From: Tupaia tana
Taxonomy: Eukaryota > Chordata > Mammalia > Scandentia > Tupaiidae
Direction: 5' to 3'
Length of the DNA: 64,000 nt
Assembly (NCBI GenBank): GCA_026018925.1
Contig: JAKSZU010000004.1
Span: forward strand, 35,669,233-35,733,232
Part shown: positions 56,287 through 64,000 of the stretch, one piece after another
How positions within the stretch are numbered: position 1 is the first letter of the stretch
Layout: every line of letters begins with the position of its first letter
Notes under the pieces: generated by a model
Database searches by the model: none
What the model was told of the DNA's origin: nothing
The model's input: only the letters and a program-made list of their open reading frames with translations
Made by a program: the position numbers and the translations under genes

Positions 56287-58005
56287 GTAAATCCTGTGTT
56301 TACCGGGGAGTCAGGCAGCAGTTTTAAGATTTAAAGATGCTTTCCCGATATTCTACTTGTATTAACAGGAAGGTCAAATTTGAGTATCATTTAGTCATTT
56401 AAAATTTCAAGAACCCTCTTGGCTCTCCTGTTTTTCATATTGATAAGTTATTGATGGGCTTGCTTCCATGCCAAGATAAGACTTTCCCTGTTGGAAATGC
56501 TTTAATATTTTATGCAGGTTCACAGTAGCAGGAAGAGAAGACACGGCTCCATTTGAGATCGACATGCTGCTCACTGGGCTGACAGCACTTGACATATGTT
56601 CCATTTCACTTTTGCTGGGATAAGAAAATCTTAGCCGCTATGAAATAGCTAGTATTTGTAAATTTAAAGGTTGTTTATTTGTATTATTTTAAAAATGTGA
56701 TCCCTAAATGAGCGATAGGAGAAGAAGATAATATGTATACTATATATTTCTGAACACAAGACAGGGCAAGATTATTTTCCTTTTTTTAGAAAAACAGGAA
56801 CATGGTGTTATATCAAGATTTCTTATGGGAATGTGATTTTTTTGAAAGGCACCTCTGTAAGTTGAAGTTTAATTGAAATTTGCTTAGATGTGTTCGATGA
56901 ACACGGAAGGACAACCAGTAATAAAAATGTCAGTTAAATATGGGTAGCATATTTAGCATGTTGTACATAAAACTAGCTAGTTAAGTGACCACCTATTAAT
57001 AATTCATTAAATTTTGATCATTGAAATTGACGAGGCAGAAGTTCAATTCACGAAGTTTTTATGGTCTTATTTGACCTATCCTTTGAGAAAATGAAATTTT
57101 CTACTATGAAAGTTATGCAAATATTTATTATTTGTGTTGGATTAAATAATAAGACAGTTGTTTTAGGAGTGCTCCCTTAAGAACACTGAAAATTCAAAGT
57201 ATTCAAATAAATGTATTGTTTCAAGATAAGAGAATTAAAGCATTTCTCTCTAAATGTTTACTACTAAAAATAGTTTAAGAAATTTGTTTAGTGAATTTGT
57301 AAATTTGATTTAGTTATCAAAATTAGCTCTTTTCATTTAATTTTGACCTAAAGATTTTTAAAAAGTGGACTGACTCTAAATTTTTCAATTAAAACTTTTA
57401 CTTCTTTCAGAATTTCTTAGTTCCTATAAATAAAAACGTAAAATATTATTTGTTAAATTTATTGCTTGTTTATTCACAAATATTGATTTTTTTTTTTAAA
57501 TCAGTGGACTGCTAGTGTTTAACAGCTAGCTCTCTAGATTCAAAACAAAATGAAACAAAACAAACCAGTCTTTATTTGTAATGCCTAGGGATTTCTGTGC
57601 ATCAGTGCTTCAGCCCAGCCGAATTCAGGTAAATATGGAAGCAGGCAAATTGCAGTGTCTGGGTATTAAAAAATAAAAAGCACTGATACAGCTTAAATAG
57701 CAAAAAGTACAGAAACTTTCAACTTCTAACATATACAACTAAAACTTGAAATTGAAAAATATCAATTATTGAGGTTATTCTAGAAGTATTATTGTTGAAA
57801 ATAAAGGCACTACTACTATAGGAGGTTTTTACTTTTTTATAAAGAACTTCCCAATTTACCATCTTTAACCTCACCTTTTGGATTTAACTGTTCTTCAATA
57901 GGAACAAGATAGGCTTCTCTGCATTTTGCCCATACCTTATCTAAAGGACCGTTGTGAATAAGCCTCATCTAACTAAAAGCTCTCTGCATTTGTGGTTCAC
58001 TGCAG
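56287..58005 (+). other. RAVER2: RAVER2 intron 8, free of SINEs
   Basis: A 1.72-kb AT-rich intron with no SINE, L1 or MITE that I can recognise. Together with intron 7 (56,027-56,174) and the first half of intron 9, it forms the longest SINE-free stretch of the window. Confidence 0.85.
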
Positions 58006-58274
58006 CATCTAATCTGATTCCAACTCAAACAACTCTAACAGCTGGAATGGGCATGTTGCCGTCCTTTTCAAATCAGCACCTGGCTGGGCAGGTGGGGCCG
58101 GGGCACAGTCATACTCAGGAGAAACAGCCAGCCACCATGGGAATAGCTGAAGGAGGTTTTTCAGGGTCACAGCCTTGTCTTCAAAGCTTTTCCAACCTTA
58201 CTGCAGGAGGCTTACTAACGGGACACCACAAGCAGTCACAAAGCCAGCCCAAAGGCACGGAGATAAATCCTGGG
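58006..58274 (+). CDS. RAVER2: RAVER2 exon 9 (Ser/Gln/Gly-rich region)
   Basis: This exon is 269 bp, with acceptor TTCACTGCAG and donor GTAAGA. The last exonic codon is GGG, so the boundary is a run of four G, of which the last belongs to GT. It completes the Thr codon and adds 89 codons. The sequence opens SNLIPTQTTLTAGMGMLP and closes QPKGTEINPG. It is rich in Ser, Gln, Gly and His and has no recognised domain; this is the least conserved part of raver2. The frame is open throughout and joins in phase with exons 8 and 10. Confidence 0.93.
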
Positions 58275-58809
58275 GTAAGAAGATAACGTGCATGCGTGTG
58301 TGTACATATGTTAAAATAGCTGTATTTATTTATATAAAGGAGTGTATATTCCTTTTACATCATGTCTTCAGTAAAATTATTCGAATACTAGGGTATTGGT
58401 TGTTATTTTGCAGGTGGTATAATTTATGAAGTATCGAAGTAGTCTTAAGTAGCGTTAAACTTAGAAGGAAGTCAGGGATATGCTAATATATAAATAGAGG
58501 TTCCCAACTAGATCATTGCTATGCTCATGAAATGATGGTATCTTTCATGGTTTACATTTACAACTCAAAATTGAAGAAGACATTGAGTTCTTTGTTGGGA
58601 AAACAAAAATTCTGTTATCAAAAAGCAGAATCTCTCTCTTGATAAGTTAGTTATGCTACCTGACATTTGCCAGTTTGCAATAAATAATGTTAATTTGTAA
58701 AAAATTAGTTTTTTATGTCTGCTGTTGTAAAACAAATGTATATTTTTTATTTTTTATAAATACTGCCTTTTCTGGAAAGTTTGTGATGTAGGTGTGATTT
58801 TATCTAAAG

Positions 58810-58846
58810 GACCAGCACATGGCCGGAGGTTAAGGTGGTGGATATC
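58810..58846 (+). mobile_element. SINE head fragment, sense
   Basis: GGACCAGCACATGGCCGGAG then GTTAAGG; cut after about 35 bp. Confidence 0.6.
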
Positions 58847-58880
58847 TGTCAGTTTTGTTCATTGAGGTAAACTATGTAAG

Positions 58881-59003
58881 AGGACTTCAAGAAGTTCACA
58901 AAAAAATGGAATTGAAGTACGAGTTTATTTTGGTGCAAAAAAATGTGAAATCATGTAATTTTTTCACAGTATGCATTTTCCATAGACTCCTTGAAGCCCC
59001 TTT
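58881..59003. mobile_element. Palindromic MITE of a second family
   Basis: About 123 bp. Ends GGACTTCAAGAAGTTCAC and TCCATAGACTCCTTGAAGCC are roughly inverted, with TTTATTTTGGTGCAAAAAAA inside. Similar elements occur in several mammalian orders, to my memory. Confidence 0.65.
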
Positions 59004-59046
59004 GTACATAACATGAAATTTGCCATTTCAGTCATTTTTTCTAAGA

Positions 59047-59295
59047 GAGTTTTTTTTGCTTTAGGGAACATGTGCTTGCCAGAGAGAAAGAGAGAGAGAG
59101 AAAGACAGAAAGTGAGAAATCACCCCCAAGGGGGATGGTCACGCCACAATCCCTTCTCCTCCATTCTCCTCTGGGAATTTTAGGCACATATGCACATGCG
59201 CACAGCGTGAGTTTAAGCCACCGGGTCTGGGACTCGAACCGCAGTCAACTACATGGGAGTCCAGTGACGTAGCCATTATACTGTCTGCTGGTCCC
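59047..59295 (-). mobile_element. L-SINE, antisense
   Basis: TTTTTTTGCTTTAGGGAACA start, head to TGTCTGCTGGTCCC. Confidence 0.86.
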
Positions 59296-59430
59296 ATTAT
59301 TACTATTTTTAATATGACCAAAGCGAGAGAGAAAGGGAAAGAGAAAGCAAGCCGCCAGTTCCAGGACCTGAATTGTGGTCAGTGATGTGGGATTCCAGAG
59401 CCCTCAACCACCATGTGACCTTCCAGCCCC
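59296..59430 (-). mobile_element. S-SINE, antisense
   Basis: TTTAATATGACCAAAGCGAG, head to GACCTTCCAGCCCC; abuts the L-SINE. Confidence 0.75.
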
Positions 59431-59721
59431 AAAATTGTTTTTTCTGTTTAGGTCTCTTGAGATTCCATGTGCATTTTAGAATGGCTTTTTCTATTTCCAC
59501 AAAAAAAAAACATTTTTTGGATTTTGATAGGAATTCTATTACATGTATAGATTGGTTTGGATAGTATTAATACCCTAACAGCATTAAGTCTTCTGATTCA
59601 TAAACACAGGCTCTCTTTCCATTTATTTGTATCTTCTTTAATTTCCTTCAGCAATGTTTTGTAGTGTTCAGTTAATAAGGCTTTCACCTCCTTAGTTAAT
59701 TCCTAAGAGTTTTATTCTTTT

Positions 59722-59999
59722 TTTTCTTTTTCTTTTTTTTTCTTTTTTTTTTTTGGAGAGGTTTTTGCTATAGGGTGCGTGCGCTCGTCAGAAAAATAGA
59801 GACAGAGAGACAGAAAGGGAGAAATCACTCCCCGGGGGGATGGCCACACTGCACCCCTTCTCCTCCATTCTCCTCTTGGGATCTTGGGCATGCACGCACA
59901 CACGCCTGGCCTGAGTTTAAACCACTGGGTGCGGGACTTGAACTGCAGTCAACTACATGGGAGTCCAGCGACATAGCCATTACGCTAACTGCTGGTCCC
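59722..59999 (-). mobile_element. L-SINE, antisense, young, in L1
   Basis: TSD CCTAAGWGTTKTATTCTTTT at 59,702 and 60,000. Confidence 0.92.
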
Positions 60000-60065
60000 C
60001 CTAAGTGTTGTATTCTTTTCGATGCTACCATAAGTCGGATTTTCTTTTTCACCCCTTTATTTATG

Positions 60066-60279
60066 ACAGAAAGGATATCTGAGAGAGAAACAGAGACAAC
60101 TCTTGATTGGGCCTTGTCCCACCATGATTCCCTTCCCAGTCGTCCAGGTCCTCGGGGTCCTGGGAACCTGCACACATGTCTGGCATGTGTTTAGGCCAAC
60201 CCGGGATCTGAACCATGATCACATGACTTCTCGCCAGCAGGATGCCAGTGTTATCTTTAAGCCACAGTGACTGGGCCTG
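60066..60279 (-). mobile_element. Old SINE relative, antisense, in L1
   Basis: CACACATGTCTGGCATGTGT and GGATCTGAACCATGATCAC; head end degraded. Confidence 0.6.
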
Positions 60280-60829
60280 GAATTCTTTTCTCTTTCTTAC
60301 TTTTAATTACTGGATGGTATGTGCACTTGTGCATGCACTTTTCTACATATGAAATCATGTCATCTTCAGAAACATTTTACTGTTCCTTCTATAACTTGCA
60401 TGCATTTGTTTTCTTTTCCTGCCTGATTGATCTGGTTAGAACTTCCAGTAATATGTTGAAAAGAGGTTGTGAAAGGCATTTTTGTCTTGCTCCTAAGTTC
60501 AGAAGAAGAGGTTTTATCTTTTTATTATTGAATGTGATTTTAGCTGTTGACTTTTCCTGTCTGACCTTTATTATGTTAAGGTAGTTTCTTTCTGTTCCTA
60601 GTTTGTGGAGTGTTTTTATCATGAGTGTTTTTGAACTAAGCTGCTAACTTCCATTATATTGACTTAAATAACTGATTATGTTAACCTGAATTGTGTCTTA
60701 TCTTAAAATAAGATGGTATCCTTACCATCAAGGAGTGAAGTGTAAAATTGTCAGAAGAAAATGAAATATACTGAAGGATCATGCTATGAGTTTATCTCCT
60801 TTTTTTCGATGAAAGAAATACTAGAATCT

Positions 60830-61076
60830 CGGACCAGCAGTTAGCATGATGGCTATGTCACTGAACTCCCACGTAGTCGACCGCGGTTCCAGTCCCGGAC
60901 CCAGTGGCTTAAAACTCACGCCGGGCGTGTGTGTGTGCGTGCCCAGGATCTCTAGAGGAGAACGGAGGAGAAGGGATTGCAGCGTGGCCATCCCCCCGGG
61001 GGGTGATTTCTCGCTTTCTGTCTCTGTCTGTCTGGCGAGCGCACACGCCCTATAGCAAAAACCTCTCAAAAAAAAA
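60830..61076 (+). mobile_element. L-SINE, sense, young
   Basis: TSD AAAGAAATACTAGAATCT at 60,812 and 61,077. Confidence 0.93.
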
Positions 61077-61659
61077 AAAGAAATACTAGAATCTTTGTAC
61101 CCAACTAGTTAACACGAAAATATTCTGATACCATACATTTTTAAGAAATGGGAATGTCTAGCATTGTCATCTAAATGTAGAGTTGGAGCGTGTATTAAAA
61201 CTACGTGTTTTGTGGGTATTATTTTTAGTACCAGAAATAGATCAACGTTGCTTTTCTTTTTAGTTTTGGCCATCTAAAATTTTAAAAATCAACAAAATAT
61301 GTTGATAACAGTATTTCTGATGAGGTACGAAATTTATTTTATCTGGTGAGGTGAATTCTTTCCTGGTTCAAATGAGAAGGCTGAATAAGATGGCCATTAA
61401 TTATCTTTCAGTCCGAAAGCTCTATGTTTTTGGAATAGTTAAAAGAAAAACTAGTTGAAAAGTAATAGCAGGTAAATGTGCTGATTTCAATCAACATCCA
61501 AGAATATTTCATAAATTTATATCACCAAAGTTTGGGTTTCACAGTTATTTTTTGTGCTAGACTGGAATGATTGGAAAAAAAGTACGTCTCTATTCTTTCT
61601 ACATTTTTATTTTCTTGGACCTCTTACTAAATATGGCCTCTGTTGTTTTGAATAAATAG

Positions 61660-61771
61660 GCTGCCTCCAAGAATCAGACTTCACTCTTGGGAGAACCACC
61701 AAAAGAGATCCGGCTCAGTAAAAACCCATATTTGAATTTGGCGAGTGTGCTGCCTGGTGCGTGCTTATCAT
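61660..61771 (+). CDS. RAVER2: RAVER2 exon 10 (second PTB-binding motif)
   Basis: This exon is 112 bp. The acceptor is GAATAAATAG after a moderate T-rich tract, and the donor is GTAAGT. It encodes AASKNQTSLLGEPPKEIRLS and KNPYLNLASVLPGACLS plus one base of the next codon. SLLGEPP (61,681-61,701) is the strongest PRI motif: it is the same heptapeptide that in raver1 docks on PTB RRM2, and the following NPYLNL block is also shared with raver1. The remaining C-terminal exons are beyond 64,000. An L-SINE lies 121 bp downstream of the donor. Confidence 0.95.
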
Positions 61772-61892
61772 GTAAGTGAAGGCTAATATTTTACTTTGGA
61801 TTTTATTAAATACCTTCTAGAAGGAGTTTTACTTGTGTTTTTAACTTAATGGAAGCAAATATAGCCTCTCCATACTTAACGACCTACCTTTT

Positions 61893-62144
61893 TTTTTGGA
61901 GAAGTTTTTGCTATAGGGCGCATGTGCTTGCCAGACAGAGAGAGAGAGAGAGAGACAGAAAGGAGAAATCACTCCCCAGCGGGGGTGGCCACACCACAAT
62001 CCTTTCTCCTCCATTCTCCTCTTGGGATCTTGGGCACGCACGCACATGTGCCTGGCGTGAGTTTAAGCCACCGGGCCAGGACTCGAACCGTGGTCGATTA
62101 CATGGGAGTCCAGCAACATAGCCATTATGCCAACTGCTAGTCCT
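61893..62144 (-). mobile_element. L-SINE, antisense, downstream of exon 10
   Basis: GAAGTTTTTGCTATAGGGCG start, head to CAACTGCTAGTCCT; ACCTACCT flanks. Confidence 0.88.
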
Positions 62145-62699
62145 GAACCTACCTATTTTAAGGTAGGTAGAATCAGAATTAAAAATTAAGGACTGCTTAG
62201 ACTACTCAAACCAGTTATCCAGCACAGGGAATCTGTCTTAGTCTGTGTGAGTCTCGAGAACCCCGTTTGTAGTCTTTGCAGCTGGTTAGTACTGACTACA
62301 CGAAAAATTCACAGTCATGCAAAACTACATATTTCATTTATAAATTTGTGCTTTATTGTGTACCCATAATATATTCAGAGTAAATAAAAATGAACATGCA
62401 GGATTTATATGATTGTGTTGTACATCTTGACACTTTCTGGGGCTTATCTAATTATGGTTTTTGTTTGGCTAGACTTACATTATTATTGTGTGGTGGCACA
62501 CGCTATTTCTTGAAAAATACATACTCTGCGGCCCTACACACCCCGAGACATCCTCCTTTAAGTGCCTCACTTACCGACCTGTTTGGTTAATGACCTAGTC
62601 TTAAGGAGCTGTAAATCAGAGCTTACGGCTGTTAAATGAGAAGTGCCCATACTGCCTCTGGGTCAAATCACACCCTAGATTATGATCCTATTCTTTATT

Positions 62700-62937
62700 C
62701 ATTTGTTTGTTTCTAGAGGTTTTTGCCATAGGGCACATGTGCTTGTCAGAGAGAGAGGGAGAGACAGAAACAGAGAGGGAAAGTGAGAAATCACCCCCCA
62801 GGGGGATGGCCATGCAACAATCCCTTCTCCTCCATTCTCTTCCTGGCATCTGATTTTCAAGCCTTCAGGTCCAGGACCCAAACCACCATCAGCTATGTGG
62901 GAGTCCAGTGATATAACCACTACACCATCTGTTGGCC
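62700..62937 (-). mobile_element. L-SINE, antisense, middle shortened
   Basis: AGGTTTTTGCCATAGGGCAC start; the GCACGCACGCACACG block is missing; head to CATCTGTTGGCCCT. Confidence 0.82.
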
Positions 62938-63002
62938 CTGACCTTATTCTCTAAGTGGAAAAAGTAATTAAAATTAAGACACTTAAAAATGTATCCTGCT
63001 TG

Positions 63003-63246
63003 GGACCAGCAGTTAGCATAATGGCTATGTCGCTGGACTCTCATGTAGTTGATCGCAGTTCGTGTCCCGGACCCGGTGGCTTAAAACTCACGCCGGGCAC
63101 GTGTGCATGCGTGCACAAGATCCTGAGAGAATGGAGGAGAAGAGATTGCGGCATGGCCATCCCCCCTGGGGGGTGATTTCTCGCTTTCTGTCTCTGTCTG
63201 TCTGCGCCCGAAAGCAAAAAAACCTCTCAAAAAAAAAAAAAAAAAA
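63003..63246 (+). mobile_element. L-SINE, sense, young
   Basis: TSD GTATCCTGCTTG at 62,991 and 63,249. Confidence 0.92.
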
Positions 63247-63295
63247 AAGTATCCTGCTTGATTTAAAGAAAACATCCTTTATAGTATTTTATTTT

Positions 63296-63492
63296 TAAAG
63301 GATTGTTTATTTAATTTTATTTATAATTATTATTTTTAAATTGTTATAGGGCTTCTGTGCTCATCAGGGAGAGAGAGAGAGAGAGACAGAGAGAAAAAGA
63401 GGGAAAGCAAGACATTAGGTCCAGGACTCAAACCATGTTTGGCCAAGGAAGAATTCCAGTGCCTTTAACCACCATATCGTCTGCTGGCCCCT
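63296..63492 (-). mobile_element. T-SINE, antisense
   Basis: AAATTGTTATAGGGCTTCTG tail hybrid, head to CGTCTGCTGGCCCC. Confidence 0.82.
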
Positions 63493-63512
63493 TATTGTTA
63501 ATTATATACTAC

Positions 63513-63682
63513 AGGGCCAGCAGGTGGTATGGTGGTTAAGGCACTGGATTCCCACTTGGCCAAACATAGTTTGAGTCCTAGATATGGTGGGTTGCTTTTT
63601 CTCTGTATCTCTCTCTCTCTCTGGTGAGCACATGTGCCCTATAGCAAATTGAAAATAATCATGATAATTAATTCTTTAAAAC
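63513..63682 (+). mobile_element. T-SINE, sense
   Basis: GGGCCAGCAGGTGGTATGGT head; GTGAGCACATGTGCCCTATA then AGCAAATTG and AATTCTTTAAAA. Confidence 0.85.
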
Positions 63683-63690
63683 ATAGAATC

Positions 63691-63948
63691 TTTTTTTTTT
63701 TTTGAGAGGTTTTTGCTATAGGGCTTATGCACTCTCCAGAAAGACAGAGAGAGACAGAGAGACAGAAGGCAAGAAATCACTCCCCAGGGGGGTTGGTCAC
63801 ACTGCAGTCCCTTCTCCTCTATTCTCCTCTTGGGATCTTGGGCACACATGCACACGTGCCCAGCGTGAGTTTAAGCCACTGGGTCCAGGACTTCAACCGT
63901 GGTTGCCTACATGGGAGTCCAGCAACATAGCTGTTATGCCAACTTGTT
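63691..63948 (-). mobile_element. L-SINE, antisense
   Basis: GAGGTTTTTGCTATAGGGCT start; head ends GCCAACTTGTTGAATC; GAATC flanks. Confidence 0.85.
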
Positions 63949-64000
63949 GAATCAGAATTAAAAATAACGGGGGCAAAGGAATTATTTGCCAGTAATTCTT

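Larger units (their letters stand above)
59431..60660 (-). mobile_element. Antisense L1 ORF2 fragment with nested SINEs
   Basis: The + strand follows the usual antisense ORF2 reverse-transcriptase order (59,450-59,720, then 60,000-60,060, then 60,280-60,640). An L-SINE with TSD at 59,722-59,999 and an older SINE at 60,066-60,279 split it. Confidence 0.75.
58275..61659 (+). other. RAVER2: RAVER2 intron 9
   Basis: A 3.39-kb intron. 58,275-58,800 is unassigned. It then contains a SINE head fragment, a palindromic MITE of a second family, two SINEs, an antisense L1 fragment with two nested SINEs, and a sense L-SINE with clear TSD. 61,095-61,650 is unassigned. Confidence 0.9.
61772..64000 (+). 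other. RAVER2: RAVER2 intron 10 (5' part)
   Basis: The intron continues beyond the window. Six SINE copies occupy about half of it; 62,180-62,680 shows nothing I can assign. No further raver2 exon is visible. Confidence 0.85.

Noticed and set aside
744-64000. tRNA genes suggested by A and B boxes
   Set aside because: The tRNA-like heads have no full cloverleaf or acceptor stem and are always joined to SINE bodies with A or AT tails.

Overview
This window is an internal piece of a vertebrate gene from a placental mammal. The only protein-coding gene I can support is RAVER2 (ribonucleoprotein, PTB-binding 2), on the + strand. Nine consecutive exons (exons 2 to 10 by comparison with human RAVER2, which I recall and did not search) have canonical AG/GT borders and intact, phase-compatible reading frames. 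Together they carry 1,540 coding bases, or 513 complete codons. Exon 1 lies upstream of the window and the last exons lie downstream. The visible product runs from the first RRM (second half) through RRM2 and RRM3 into a Pro/Leu/Gln-rich C-terminal half with two LLGEPP-type motifs, which in the raver family are the PTB-binding (PRI) motifs.

Layout: 1-26,529 end of intron 1; 26,530-26,596 exon 2; 35,658-36,127 exon 3; 40,868-41,059 exon 4; 48,024-48,150 exon 5; 53,197-53,282 exon 6; 55,922-56,026 exon 7; 56,175-56,286 exon 8; 58,006-58,274 exon 9; 61,660-61,771 exon 10; then intron 10 to the end.

The rest is intron, packed with about 95 copies of one tRNA-derived SINE superfamily in both orientations. 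I name three subtypes here. L-SINE (about 260 bp) has a tRNA-like head with A and B boxes, a GCGTGTGCGTGCGTGCCC block, a C6/G6 self-complementary core, a TCTCTG-rich part, a CGCCCTATAGCAAAAACC end and an A tail. S-SINE (about 160 bp) has the same head, a short pyrimidine part, GGTCAAATTAAAATAAATAAA and an AATTCTT end. T-SINE is a hybrid whose tail combines CCCTATAGCAAATT with the AT-rich S end. Many copies have clear target-site duplications (TSDs), and some are nested or fused. The family is not Alu, B1, B2, ID, lagomorph C, horse ERE, CanSINE, bovine tA, bat VES or hedgehog ERI as I know them. I cannot name the order; a colugo (Dermoptera) is only a weak guess. Older layers (MIR, L2, MaLR-like LTRs, Tigger/MER2-like DNA transposon, ancient L1) fit any placental mammal.

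The most interesting structures are four. A roughly 1.1-1.3 kb inverted duplication flanks exon 5. A SINE next to exon 2 has had its C6/G6 core replaced by a 162-bp copy of sequence 1 kb away, on the other side of the exon. A SINE-spacer-SINE unit of about 570 bp was apparently inserted as one piece. A family of about 80-bp palindromic mariner-like MITEs has eight copies or parts here. No RNA gene, CRISPR array or bacterial feature is present.
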